Of a DNA stretch of 64,000 nucleotides, positions 1 to 11,185 are shown piece by piece (positions within the stretch are counted from its first letter, which is position 1; the number at the start of each line of letters is the position of its first letter). The stretch is from Setoptus koraiensis. Taxonomy: Eukaryota > Arthropoda. A program made the translations under genes and the position numbers. The notes beneath the pieces were generated by a model. That model ran no database searches. It was not told where the DNA came from and worked only from the letters and a program-made list of their open reading frames with translations. Location of the stretch: NCBI GenBank assembly GCA_048013815.1, contig CM106585.1, forward strand, positions 16,554,001-16,618,000, read 5' to 3'.

Positions 1-77
1 GACGCTCCCGTCGCACTCTGTTGGCCGTCGCCGCAGTTGGCGCTGCATCGGGAGCCGAGTGGCGATGCGAACGCTGC

Positions 78-97
78 CGCGACGGCGCGCCGTCGCG
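78..97. repeat. 20-bp perfect palindrome
   Basis: The sequence CGCGACGGCGCGCCGTCGCG equals its own reverse complement. It lies 20 bp before a longer palindrome at 118-153. Confidence 0.95.
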
Positions 98-117
98 CAT
101 TCGCGGCGCCCCTATGT

Positions 118-153
118 CCGACGGCGCGCACATGCGCATGTGCGCGCTGTCGG
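118..153. repeat. 36-bp near-perfect palindrome
   Basis: Two 18-bp arms (118-135 and 136-153) pair with no spacer and one G-T position (123 with 148). The central 24 bp (124-147) are perfectly self-complementary. Confidence 0.95.
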
Positions 154-478
154 CGAGCTCCTGTTGCGCCGCACCGCGAGCGACATGGCTCTGTGACGGG
201 AGTCCCGGCGCTAGAGTCTCCGAGCGGCGAGAGCCGCTTGGAACAGACACCGCCGCAACACTGTGTGCCGGGCAGAAACTGTGCAAATTGTGATCGCCCG
301 CGCCCAATGGCAATCGCTCGCCAGCTCAGCCCCTAACGAATCCAGTGACAAGCGTGACATATGTAAATAAACACGCCCGCTCGACAATGTTACTTGTTGT
401 CTCGACAACATCATCATATCTCGCTCCCCCAATTATTGCTCTATCGCTGTGCCGCCGCCGCCGATTCGACACACACTC

Positions 479-510
479 GCTCGCTCGCCGGATCGGAGCG
501 GCGAGCGAGC
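479..510. repeat. Inverted repeat, 12-bp arms
   Basis: The perfect arm GCTCGCTCGCCG at 479-490 pairs with 499-510 around an 8-nt spacer. Confidence 0.9.
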
Positions 511-635
511 CGCACGAGGCCGCTCGCAGCGACCCGCTCGGGCCCGCTCGCAACAGTGGCGCCGATGACAGGAACGGCGCAGATGAATTTCGACCTCAAC
601 CAGTTGAAATCACAGTTTGAAACGAGCCCGTCGGG

Positions 636-666
636 CGAATGCAAATCGATGATTGATTTGCATTCG
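636..666. repeat. Inverted repeat, 12-bp arms
   Basis: CGAATGCAAATC at 636-647 pairs perfectly with 655-666 around a 7-nt spacer. Confidence 0.9.
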
Positions 667-1229
667 ATCAACTTGTCGAAACGTCGCCCGACATCCGCTC
701 TGGCCGACGCGAAGGCCCTCTGTCGGGCTGGTAGAGCGGCACTGCCCAGCCATTGGGTGCCAAGCCGCGCTTCTAGACTCTAGAATCTAGAGGCGAAATC
801 TCTCCGCCGAGCAGCGCCGCCCTCGCGGACCTGCGACCAAGCTCGCGCTGTGCGTTTTGCGAAACTGCGCGATATCCACGGCGACCGATGTGCCACTCAC
901 GATGTGCTGCACACGATGTGCACAGTGGCCAGCAGAGAGGCATACGGCGAGCGCTTGAAGGGTGCGCAAAAGTCCGCGCGCGAACAGCACCGGCTCGTCC
1001 CGACCGCTCCGCACCGCACGATGCGGCCCGTGAAACGGTCTCCCGTTCCAAGAATATCCGTCGGCGCTGTTGCGCTGAAAATGGATAAACGCTGTCGGCG
1101 CCGCTGTTGCGCTAAAAGGAGGTCACCACCAATTACCGACGAGACACTCGTCATCAATCAAGCAGCACGCCCACGCAATGGGACCCGCGCCAGGGTCAGC
1201 GACCAGGGCCGGCGCGACGAGTAGCGGAC

Positions 1230-1247
1230 GGGCCGGGTCGGGCCGGG
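1230..1247 (+). other. G-quadruplex-type run
   Basis: Four GGG tracts are separated by 2-nt loops on the plus strand. This fits the usual G3N1-7 pattern; folding is inferred. Confidence 0.6.
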
Positions 1248-1478
1248 CCGAAATTGCGCGCTCCATCTATTTAAAGTGTGATATTGTGTTGCATTGTTGT
1301 TGCGTTTGCAGAAAACGCAACGAACAATTGTAAACGGGCTAGGTAAAGCGAAAATTGTTAATGCAGTTGGGGCGCCGACGGGCTCAATGGCGCCCCAAAT
1401 GACAAAGGCTCCACTGGCATGTGGCGGCGTCACATGTGTATAATTCAATCTTTTACCGCCAGCATCAGTTAACGGGTT

Positions 1479-1507
1479 GTGTGTGTGTGTGTGTGTGTGT
1501 GCGTGTG
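1479..1507. repeat. TG microsatellite
   Basis: About fourteen TG units with one interruption near the right end. Confidence 0.95.
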
Positions 1508-2307
1508 ATGAGTCATGATCGATTAGGTACGGCGCGCGTTATTGTGAAAGTCGCAAAAGTCGCTAGATGCCCGCGCTCGCCGCATCCGCCGCTCGCGCCG
1601 CATTTGCCGTGCCCGCTATGGCGCGGCCCGGCAACGTCTCGCGACCGGCCGCCAAGTGGCTAGGTGATGCACTAGCGGTGCAACTGGGGCGCTAAGTAGC
1701 GCCAGCGCCGCCGCCGCCGCCACTTATCACGCTAAACGAAAGCGAGTGCTGACACGAGCTCGCAATATATAAATTATATAAATAGTCGCGCGCGCGCGAC
1801 AATGACACCACAGAGCGGCCCGCTCTAATCTAGCCCGCATGATCTGGGTCTCAGGCCGAGTTACGCAACAGCGCCGCCGACCCGAGGGGGGGCCCCGCTG
1901 GCGTCGCCGGCCCGGCGCAATGCTGAAAGGTGACGAGCGGCCGCGACGGGCGATGCGCTGACGCGCTGACGAGCCGACGAGCCGAAAGTGCCTTTTAAAA
2001 CGTATTGCTGCCCCCCTACCCGTCTTGCCGTTTTGCCCGAGTCCCGCGTCCCGAGTCCCGCGTCGGGCGCGCGAGCTCGCAATTGATGATAAATATTTGC
2101 ATCATGGTGCCGTCATCGGGCTTGCCAGCCGCGTCACCGGGCAACTCGCTCGCTGCATAACTCTTGGCACCAGTGTCTCGCCGGCGGGCGCCACCTAACG
2201 GCGGTGCCGAGCCAAGTATTGCGTCATCATTGTCAGCCAGATATGGATGGACACTTTTCGGGATGATTGCGTAATGGAGTGAAAAAAGAAATTGTGTGTG
2301 TCGCTGC

Positions 2308-2455
2308 AAACAACAACAACAGCGACAACAGCGACGACAGCAACAACAGCGACGACAGCAACAACAGCGACGACAGCAACAACAGCGACGACAGCAACAA
2401 CAGCGACGACAGCAACAACAGCGACGACAGCAACAACAGCAACAACAACAACTCG
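2308..2455. repeat. 18-bp CAA/CAG/GAC repeat array
   Basis: The unit CGACGACAGCAACAACAG repeats about six times between looser CAA/CAG ends. All three forward frames stay open (poly-Asn/Asp/Ser, poly-Thr/Ala and poly-Gln/Arg types), so open frames here are no sign of a gene. Confidence 0.9.
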
Positions 2456-3794
2456 CAGCGCGCGCTAATGTATGACGGTGATCTATTGTTGTCGGCGTGG
2501 GGGTCGCCGGCAATCGCAATCGAGCTGGCAACAACAACCGCCGCGACAACAGTGAATTTATTTATTTTCCATCCCGCTCGCTAGCCGGCTCGCCGGGCCA
2601 TGATTGATGTGTGCAATGATTATCACACCAGCCCGGCGTTGATCGGGCCCGCTGGCCCCCTTTCGGCGGCCTGCATCGCGGGCGGCGGCAACTGGCGACC
2701 CGCTCGCGTCGTCGGGCGCTCGCCCGGCGATTGCCGCGCCACTGGGCGATTGTTTTGGCGCGCCCGTGCGAGTGGCGCCGCAATCGCTCATTTCAATTGT
2801 GTTTGTCTAGTTACGGATGCGCGGCGCGGCGCCCGCCTCTCTCGCGGGTCGCCTCGTCTAAGGTCAGCCCGGGCCGGGCGACACACAGCGGCCGCAGATA
2901 ACAGACGATAACTTGATAACTGGCTTGACATCGGGCGGCAGCGATAAGCAGTTGCGACCGACCACAATCACTATGGAGAAATTAATATTATGCAAGAGCG
3001 CCCTCAGCCGCCTGGCGGTGCCACAGCCAAGCGTTAGCGGGTTTGGGGCGCCCGCAAGGGGCGATCTAAGCGCGCCAGAGCTATATTGATGCGGCGCAAA
3101 AGAGAAAAAGCTTTCAATTTGGGGCCGGCGTGTGCGGCCAAAAAGACACTAAGTGCGGCGAGAGCGCCCACGTTGGTGCCGGCGCCGGGGCCGCCAGGCG
3201 GGCCGGCCCGCCAGCCGGCCGGCGTTTTGTGCGGCCGGCGGTGTGCCGACCGGCCAGCGGTCTGATTGATCGGGCTAGCGCTGGCCAGCGTGGGCGCCGC
3301 CTGGCGCATTTATGCCACTGCTGTGGCGGCGCCCCGTCGGCCATTATAGTCGGCGGGCGTGCGACGCGTGACGCAACAAAACGAAACAAGACGGCCTAAT
3401 AAGTGGCCAGGCGGGTCCGGCGGGCTGAGCCCGCTATCGCGGCGGCGGCTGCGGCGGCCGGGAAATGCACGCGCACCGGGCACACAATGGGCCCCAATGG
3501 CACAAAAATGCACGCTCGTCGCCGGCGAGACAATGATGGCGAGCGCTCCGTTGAATGAATAAATATTACGCAATGGCAACGACAAACAATGGCCAACGGA
3601 CGGATTGGCATGCTCAAGTTGGCATTGTGGTGCTGCTGTTGTTGTTGTTGCGGTCGTTGTGCTGCCGTCTCATTGATGGTTTCGCTTGATCGCCAATCAC
3701 ACAACAATTGCCGGCTGGCGGGCTGACCAGCGAGCGGGCCGGCGGCCAATATCCACACCGGCCCGCACGCAAGTGTATCAATATTTATACTTTG

Positions 3795-3846
3795 GTGATT
3801 GTTGCACGACGCAACCAACAATGATTGTTGGTTGCGCAACAATCAC
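3795..3846. repeat. Nested hairpin, 11-bp plus 12-bp arms
   Basis: The outer arms GTGATTGTTGC (3795-3805) and 3836-3846 pair perfectly. Inside them GCAACCAACAAT (3811-3822) pairs with 3824-3835 around one base. The two stems stack on the right side and are separated by 5 nt on the left, giving 23 pairs in 52 nt. Confidence 0.95.
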
Positions 3847-3899
3847 GCCGATTTCGCATAGTAATAGTTGCTTGCTGGCGCGCTGGCCAGACAGCGCCC

Positions 3900-3922
3900 G
3901 ACAGACAGACAGACAGACAGAC
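3900..3922. repeat. ACAG tetranucleotide repeat
   Basis: About five and a half ACAG units. Confidence 0.9.
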
Positions 3923-4330
3923 GGCCGGTCGCACGAAGAGTCGCACGTAATGTGGATGCATTAGCGACTTCCGGTCATCTCGGGCCGCGTGAGTGATGCG
4001 TTTCTAACGTGACCGCGGGCGCGCACAAACAACTGCAGCGCCACCTGCTGCTGGGCTCGAGTTTGTTGAGTGGGGTGGCGCGCACAATATTGGGCAAACA
4101 ACATCATTTTTTGGGTACGTGCGCCCGTCACTCACCGCGTGCGTGTGTGCGGGCGCGTCGGCGGCCGCGACAGCAACATTCCGCCGCCGCCACGGGAGCT
4201 ACGCACACACTATGAGAATATCAAAGACTCACTGTTTGCGTGGCTAGCCGGCAGGGGGGTCGGTCGTGCCGGCGTCGGCCGGCAACTCAACGGGAGCGTC
4301 TCGGCGAGCAAATGGGTCCAGCGTGACGCC

Positions 4331-4347
4331 GACACACACACACACAC
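4331..4347. repeat. CA microsatellite
   Basis: About eight CA units. Confidence 0.9.
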
Positions 4348-4718
4348 GCCGAGCGGAAGTTGGAGCGTGCAAAATTTGATATGATCGATATATGGCGCAC
4401 AATGCTGCACATATCGCACAAGGTGAAGATGGCGCGAGTATGTAAACAACGGCGACAACAACAACAACAACAACAATAACACACATTGCATAACTATGAA
4501 TCATCGGCGTGCGGCGGAATTATGTAAAAAATGCTGCAGCCGGCGCCCCAAATGCCAGCGATTGTGTGTGATTGTGGCGCTAGAAATGTCGCTATGTGCC
4601 CAGACAGGCAGCAATGTGACAAACGACAAACAACAACAACAACAACGACAGCGTTCGTGTCATGATGATGGGTTGGGCGTCGCAGGCTGTTACGCAATAC
4701 TCAGCGTCAAGTCGCGCC

Positions 4719-4722
4719 ACAA

Positions 4723-4754
<32 letters not shown>

Positions 4755-4761
4755 ACAACAA

Positions 4762-4819
<58 letters not shown>

Positions 4820-4836
4820 GGCAACTGCAACAACGA
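4719..4836. repeat. CAG/CAA array with 6-bp AACAGC unit
   Basis: A CAG run and a CAA run are followed by about ten AACAGC hexamers. The frames give poly-Asn/Ser on the plus strand and poly-Ala/Val on the minus strand; neither is bounded by recognisable protein sequence. Confidence 0.9.
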
Positions 4837-4924
4837 ACTGCTTCCGGTTTGTTGTTGGTCGGCGCCACTTGACGAGTGTGTGACGCGTTATCATTCCTTC
4901 GAGTTTCTGCCTGGCTCGGCTGCT

Positions 4925-5063
4925 CTCGTCGGCGCCTAGCTCTCGTTCGCGACTCGCACTCGTCGGCGCCTAGCTCCCGTTCGCGACTCGCACTCGTCGG
5001 CGCCTAGCTCCCGTTCGCGACTCGCACTCGTCGGCGCCTAGCTCCCGTTCGCGAGTCGCGACT
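4925..5063. repeat. 34-bp minisatellite, 4 copies
   Basis: A 34-bp unit starting CTCGTCGGCGCCTAGC and ending with TTCGCGACTCGCA repeats at 4925, 4959, 4993 and 5027 with very few differences. It shares GCGACTCGCA and CGGCGCCTAGC with the 30-bp array at 51.0 kb. Confidence 0.95.
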
Positions 5064-5455
5064 CGCTCGCGAACCGAGAATTTCGAGCTGGAATCTGGCC
5101 GAGACGCCAACGCGAATGTGCTCACGTTATTTGTGTGTGGCATCACAATAGCACAATGGCCAATCTCTGCTCGTCGTCACAACAATTCCAGTTTATTATT
5201 ATTATTATTTTGATTTGAAATACGCATACACGGTGCCGGTCTAAATATTCATCACACCGACATGACAACAATATTACAGTTATTGGCGCCGCCGTGGCTA
5301 CACCCGTGCGGCCCGACAACGAGCAACGGGCGCCTTTGATGGATCTGTGCGCTTGTGACAAAGACGGCCCCTAGCGACTAGATTATTATTAACATTTACA
5401 TAGTTTACACAGATCACAACAAGCGCCGCGACGGGTTAGATCGGATGGCCAGATC

Positions 5456-5486
5456 GGGCCGGGACCGGGGCCGGGGCCGGGTCGGG
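5456..5486 (+). other. G-quadruplex-type run
   Basis: Six tracts of GGG or GGGG are separated by loops of 2-3 nt. This is a strong pattern match; folding is inferred. Confidence 0.65.
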
Positions 5487-5508
5487 TGCCGCCTGTGTGC
5501 GGGGGCCA

Positions 5509-5535
5509 GCACTGTAATCATGTCGATTACAGTGC
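5509..5535. repeat. Inverted repeat, 11-bp arms
   Basis: GCACTGTAATC at 5509-5519 pairs perfectly with 5525-5535 around 5 nt. Confidence 0.9.
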
Positions 5536-5706
5536 CGGCTCGTCGTCACGATGCATATCAATCAATAATAGTGGCGCGCACATAACTCATCATGCAAATT
5601 ATATTATGAAAATGGGCACCAACGATGATTGTTTATCATATATTATCAACTGGGTCAATATTTGCCCCCTACTTGCGCAATGTTTGCAATCGCCATTGTT
5701 CCCGTA

Positions 5707-5731
5707 GCCGCAACCCGTTATAGGTTGCGGC
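5707..5731. repeat. Inverted repeat, 9-bp arms
   Basis: GCCGCAACC pairs with GGTTGCGGC around 7 nt. Another hairpin follows 18 bp later. Confidence 0.85.
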
Positions 5732-5748
5732 CCGGCCGAGCCGCTTGC

Positions 5749-5799
5749 AACGGTTCGCGGGCCCGCGCCGCCGTTTGTGGGCCCGGCCCGCGAGCCGTT
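5749..5799. repeat. Inverted repeat, 15-bp arms
   Basis: AACGGTTCGCGGGCC (5749-5763) pairs with 5785-5799 with one G-T position; the spacer is 21 nt. Confidence 0.9.
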
Positions 5800-5949
5800 C
5801 GGGCCGCCGGCTCAATTTTGAGAGGCCGCCGACTCAGCGCCGACCCAGCGCCGATCAAGCGCCGGCTAACCCGCAACTAACCGCCAATAATGGCCACCGC
5901 TAATCACATAATTGGGCGCATAATTGCCGCTAACCGAACCCTTATCCTC

Positions 5950-5981
5950 CCACTTGATTCCAACTTGGAATTTGCAAGTGG
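5950..5981. repeat. Tight hairpin, 14 pairs with a 3-nt bulge
   Basis: CCACTTGATTCCAA (5950-5963) folds over one base onto TTGGAAT (5965-5971) and CAAGTGG (5975-5981); TTG at 5972-5974 is bulged. Confidence 0.9.
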
Positions 5982-6570
5982 CGCGAACAGGTAAACAGGG
6001 GCATATTGAGCCAAGTGAGCCAGTGATTTGGCCGCTCAACCGCGTGCGGGGGCCGCCGAATTCAATTGGCGGCCGGCAGGCCGCACTTGAAACAGGATAT
6101 GCCGGATATGATGCCGACAGCGCGGTCGGCGGGCGGTTTTTCCCGATCTGTGAACGTCGAGCGGGGGAGGAGAGATGCGCAAAAGGTTTGTCAATGTTTG
6201 CTGCCGATGGCGCCAGCGACGACAACGAGGCACGCAACGAATCACGGGTTACGGCTCTTAACGGCGTAACTTACCTGTGCGCAAAGGATAAACAATGAAC
6301 AGGGTGAATGTCGGGCAAAAGTGTCGCGTTTGGCCCCCTGGCCGGCCCGTCATCGTGTGGCGATAATCGCGTAACTGCTCAAACACACACTCCACTGAGC
6401 TGTAGTTGTTGTGTCCGGCTGTCAAACGCTTGACAACGACAACAACAACAACGGCGAGCTTGTTAATATTGTCCAAATCGGATTATTGACCGCTTAATGG
6501 GCCCCTATTAGACCTGCGGCGCGACTCGGTCGGCTGCCGCCGGGGCCCCAATTAACCGATGGGCCTTTGC

Positions 6571-6594
6571 TCATTGATTGGGCACAATCAATGA
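6571..6594. repeat. Inverted repeat, 10-bp arms, 4-nt loop
   Basis: TCATTGATTG pairs with CAATCAATGA around GGCA. Confidence 0.9.
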
Positions 6595-7636
6595 ATGCAT
6601 AATGGCCGCGCCGGCTTAATCTCGCCAACACGAACAACTAAACAACAACCGTGCCGCCCCCCACCCCCCGGGTGTCCGGCGTTTACCTGGCGAGCGCTGT
6701 TACGATCCAATAGAATAGCTCTGTCTGTAATGGGCCAACCAATGGTGCGTGGGCGACCAAAATAACAGCACCAAACAATGGGCACGAAGGGCAACTATCG
6801 ATGGGGGGCGCCGCGAGCGATTGAGCCGTGCCGGGCGGACAAAAGATGGCTACTTGACTCATTGTGTGCATCTGTTTAAGTGGCACGCGGTGCCCGGCAG
6901 CCGCTCGTCCGCTCGGTGCCCGGCAGTCGTACGGCACAGAGGATTGTCGGATTCGGCCAGAACCTCTTGCCTCTTGCACCGATCCAAGCTCGAGTGCGGG
7001 CCGGCCCGAGCGGAAGCGGCCCCATCGATGTGCTTGACCACTTGACCGGCGCTATCGCGCCACCCAATCTGGTTGCGCCCGACTCGTGACAGTGATATCA
7101 TTGTGATACGAGCGGTCGGGCCGGCTTGTTTGCCCACTTGTGTCTGTGCATTTGTGTGTCCGTGCAAGCGTGTTTGTGTGCACCCCCTGGCCGCCGCCAA
7201 TGTGCGCCGTTTATTTGATTGTTTATCTTGATTGCGTCAGTGGGCCCCACTGGCGCCAACAACGCGCACTACAGTGCAAATACAAAAGTTAACACAGTCA
7301 CGGGGGCCAAATGAGGCGGCGGATTTGTTGTCCCGACTGGACAGCGCACAGTCCAGAGTGCTCATTTATTTCGGGCCGGCCGGCCGGCCGCTCGGACTGC
7401 GGCCAATCGGGCGGCCGAGGCGCACTGTAGCAACTGGCCCGGCTGTCAATTTGGGGGCGCACTGTGGCGCCACTGGCGAGCGGGCAAGTGATGCGGACCC
7501 AGATGGAGATGACATTGATGGTTTGCGCTGACCATGATTAGGTCGTTGGTGGCAAATCTCTTTTTTATTTATGAGAAATCAACCTTGACTTTAACTGCCA
7601 TCGGATACTGGCCGCCGTCGCATAGCTCGCTCCCAT

Positions 7637-7690
7637 TCAATTGTGCCCGGCGCTGCCATGGGCGCCGCAATGGGCGCCGGGCACAATTGA
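7637..7690. repeat. Inverted repeat, 17-bp perfect arms
   Basis: TCAATTGTGCCCGGCGC (7637-7653) pairs with 7674-7690. The 20-nt spacer can add a short CCAT/ATGG stem near the arms. Confidence 0.95.
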
Positions 7691-8109
7691 GCCGGCCCGC
7701 CACACGAGCCCGGCGCCACTGCACACACAGTAATAATAACTTGTTGTCCATTACTGTCCGCTAGACAATGGTAAACAATCATTTGACTAGCAATCGCGCG
7801 GATTGGGGGGGGGGCGGCGGCCAATTGGCAGCGAGCAAACAAACGACAAGCGCAAGCGAAAAAGGCGCGCGCAAACAAACGCGGGCTCGTCGATCGCATC
7901 GGGCTGGCGCAATCCGAAATTTCGCTCGGGCCCCGCCGCTGACCGAGCGGCACCAAAACAAAAAGATGGAGCGCCGATGATGGCGGCATAACGGCCGAGC
8001 GACGCCACAATTGAAGCGAGCTGAATCAATCATCTGGCTCATCGCCGATGCGCCCCCTACATCTTACATAATCTGCGAGTTGGCGGGCGCACTTTGTCGC
8101 CGTGGGCCG

Positions 8110-8189
8110 CCGCGGGTCGCCCTGGTCCGCTGCGGGCCGCCCTGGTCGGCCGCGGGTCGCCATAGGTCGCCGCAAGTCGCTATGCGCCG
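8110..8189. repeat. 20-bp degenerate tandem repeat, 4 copies
   Basis: The unit CCGCGGGTCGCCCTGGTCCG is followed by three diverged copies at exact 20-bp spacing. Confidence 0.8.
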
Positions 8190-8192
8190 CCA

Positions 8193-8215
8193 TCCCGGCC
8201 GCCGCTCGGCCGGGA
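8193..8215. repeat. Inverted repeat, 9-bp arms
   Basis: TCCCGGCCG pairs with CGGCCGGGA around 5 nt, directly after the 20-bp tandem array. Confidence 0.85.
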
Positions 8216-8260
8216 CTTGCGAGCGTGCACGTCGCTATAGGTTCAAAATTGCGCCCATCG

Positions 8261-8286
8261 CACACACACACACACGCACACGCACG
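8261..8286. repeat. CA microsatellite
   Basis: CA units with CACG interruptions. Confidence 0.85.
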
Positions 8287-8609
8287 CAGTGTTGGATCGG
8301 GGGGCCAAATGAGGGAGATGCAAGGGGGCCCAAATCAGAGCATAATGACAGGCTTAATGTGGTGAAATTTTTCGCTAAGCTCGCGCGGGGGCCGAGGGGG
8401 CGCGCAACACACTAACAAGTGCGCACGACAAGACAACAACTGTTAGCCCGATTGAGCGGGGGCTGCAATGATGCAACCACTTATGCATTTATTCTTATGG
8501 CATCGCCATAGAGCTGGCGAGCTAGCGAGCTGGCGAGCTGCCCGAGCGCGAGTCTTGGCACGGCCGCTCGGGCCGGGTCTTAACGTGGCGCGCGGCCGCC
8601 GAAAACGAG

Positions 8610-8651
8610 TTCGTTTTGGCGAGTTCGGGGCCCCGAACTTGCCAAAACGAA
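8610..8651. repeat. 42-bp near-perfect palindrome
   Basis: Two 21-bp arms meet with no spacer and pair throughout except for one G-T position (8621 with 8640). The centre reads GTTCGGGGCCCCGAAC. As RNA it would be a fully paired 21-bp stem if folded with a small loop. Confidence 0.95.
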
Positions 8652-8966
8652 TGGCACTAACAACAGACAGTGACATTCATGCGCTACAATTATTAATCGC
8701 TGGCAGACGCGCAAACAAACAAGCAACCAAACAAAGAAACAAACGGTCTGTCGGGCCGCCGGGCTATATCGAGCCCGTGCGGCTTGCGCACTAATCTGCT
8801 TAATTACGGCCGCTTGTTTTATGACAAAAACTAATCGAGCATCGTGCGCCCCAATTGCCTCTGTCTGGCTCGGCGCTCGGGCAAGTGTCACTGTGGCGCG
8901 TCTCAATGCGCCCCTCAGATGAGCGCCCCGATAGCCGGCGAACCGGCATCGCGCGGAACTGGCGCC

Positions 8967-9047
8967 ACCAGCGATCGCACAATTGGGCAGCTGACCAGCG
9001 ATTGCACAACTGGGTAGCTGACCAGCGATTGCGTAACTGGGTAACTG
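8967..9047. repeat. 27-bp tandem repeat, 3 copies
   Basis: Units begin ACCAGCGATYGC and end with an AGCTG- or AACTG-type sequence at 8967, 8994 and 9021. Confidence 0.9.
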
Positions 9048-9088
9048 CACAGCGGATAACGTGCTGCCTCTACACTTGGCTGTGCACT

Positions 9089-9144
9089 TATGCCGGCGCC
9101 TAATGCGCGTAATGCCGGCGCCCAGTGCGCGCAATGCCGGCCCG
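9089..9144. repeat. 22-bp tandem repeat, about 2.5 copies
   Basis: Units of the type ATGCCGGCGCCTAATGCGCG repeat with few changes. Confidence 0.8.
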
Positions 9145-9630
9145 TCCAAATTCAATTTCAGTTCCGCCTTGGGGGCGCCAACACGGCGCACGCACTGCTC
9201 GTGGCCGACGTTTTGTTGTTGCTGCTGTCTATCAAAACGAGCTAACCGGCTCGCAATTGTCAAATCAATGTTGCTCGCCAGTCGCCACACTGTGCACTTG
9301 TTAACCCGGCCACCCACGGCCCACTGGCCAAACAATTAATTAGTGTAATTACCGGCCATGTCCATTGGTAGCTGGCTCGTGTTGTTTTGGTTATTTTGGC
9401 TTGATTGACTCATTACTCTCATTTCCATCATGCCGTCAACCATACATAATTATGCCGCCAACTTGCGCACAGCGCGGCACAGCACCCGCTCGTCACAGTA
9501 AAATTGAAAACTGCGCCCTCATTACGGTGCGCGGCGACCCCTTCCGCCAGTTGGGCCCACCATACGTGGCCCCCATCTGGCGGCACAGTCTCAATATTTG
9601 GCTCAATATTTGGCGGCCCGGCGAGCGCAC

Positions 9631-9680
9631 AACCGGCGAATAGGCGAACCGGCGAACCGACGAACCGGCGAACAGGCGAA
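9631..9680. repeat. AACCGGCG-type short tandem repeat
   Basis: About five to six degenerate 8-9 bp units (AACCGGCG, AACAGGCG). Confidence 0.8.
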
Positions 9681-10618
9681 AAACGACCGGTCAGGCGCAG
9701 TGCCCTTTCACGGTGCCCTTTCATCGTGCCCGGGCGGAGATTGCGGTCGGATCCGGGCAAATTCTTCTGATTCAATCGATCCTTCGTCACAGCCTCGGGC
9801 CCCCGTTTAACTTGTTGATTGTCGTTGGCGGGCCGCTGCTCATGGCGCCCGTCACGAGCCGACGTGAGATCGGCAGAGCACCAAATGACCGGCACACGCT
9901 GAAAGTCGCAAACTTCGCCAAATATCGACAATGCGTATTTGGCGATAAATATTATTCATGTGCAATCGGTCTCGGCCAAACTGGCCCCAATGACGCCACT
10001 AACAACGACCGACTTCAGCCGGTCATGTTTTGTTTTGTATCGGCGAGCTGAATTTCAAGTAAACTGGCTTCAATCGCCTGGTGGCGGATATATCGCACGG
10101 TGGCGGGGCCTCTTTTGGCGCCGCTCCAGGGCGCCATCTGATGGCGAGATGTGCGACGCAAAATTCTGTGAGCTTACGTCTGTGTGCAGCCCTATTGTTT
10201 TGTGCCCGCTTTCAGTGAGCAACGCCCGCAATAGAGGGCGCTCTGGTCGCTGTGCCTGGGCACAAATGATGAAAAAAAGTGGCCCCTCAGCGCCCCAATT
10301 AAACAACGCTGTCGCTGCCAGTCGCTAATGCTCTACACAAATATACATTATGCAACAAATCTGTGTTGCGTCGCGGTTTCGCCCGCTGTGCGGATTACAT
10401 AATAAACATAATAAAGCAAGGAAAACAAAGCAATTGTGTTAAATATCTGAGCCATTTAACTCGATAGCAATTTCAGCTATCAATTATTGATGTACAAGCG
10501 GCGCGCAATTTCGGCTACAGCCACTAGAGCCGCCGTTACAAGGTTTAATAAGTGACTGAATTATGTTACGTAATGCTAATGTTGGACGGCCCCATGGAGC
10601 GACGCAACGCCGAGGCGC

Positions 10619-10639
10619 TTTGGATTGGCCCAATCCAAA
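10619..10639. repeat. Hairpin, 10-bp arms, 1-nt loop
   Basis: TTTGGATTGG and CCAATCCAAA flank a single C. Confidence 0.9.
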
Positions 10640-10865
10640 CAACAGATGGCAAGCGGCAACAACAACAACAACGGAAACAATAACACACTAATTAACGTAC
10701 TGTTTGTTGGCAATCGATCATGTTGTTCGAGTTTGATGATGATGTCACTGCGTGAGCTCATGTGAGCTGGCCCAAATAAGGTCAGCGGTATCAACGAGTG
10801 GCGTTGCTGCGTCGGGCGGGGGGGGGCGCCCCAAACAAGCAACACATTATGCAACAGAGCGCGCG

Positions 10866-10881
10866 GTTTGTTGCAACAAAC
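10866..10881. repeat. 16-bp perfect palindrome
   Basis: GTTTGTTGCAACAAAC is self-complementary. Confidence 0.9.
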
Positions 10882-11164
10882 TATTGCGGGATTGCCGAGA
10901 TTTATGTATAATTATCATTTTCATCGTTTTAATGAGTTGTCGGTGGGCTCGGCGCGGCGCACAGTGCGCACCCTGGCACAACAATACCAATGGCGCAATG
11001 GTGTGCGGCTCGGCCGTCGATGCCGCCCCGCAATTGCGGGGCGCACGCGGAAGCGGTCTGCGCACAACGCGCACAGCGCGCCCCAATTGCTATTTGGTGA
11101 GCGGTGTTTGGCGAGCGGTGTTTGGCGAGCAATATTTGGTGAACGATATCTGGTATATATCTGG

Positions 11165-11185
11165 TATTTGGTGCTTCACCAAATA
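11165..11185. repeat. Hairpin, 9-bp arms, 3-nt loop
   Basis: TATTTGGTG pairs with CACCAAATA. A second left arm, ATATTTGGTGAA at 11132-11143, could instead pair with 11175-11186, so two foldings compete. Tandem TTTGGCGAGC-type copies lie just upstream. Confidence 0.85.

Noticed and set aside
8580-9335. 251-codon minus-strand frame
   Set aside because: It reads through the 27-bp tandem array and a 42-bp palindrome; the repeated Ala-Ile-Ala-Gly motif is only that array.
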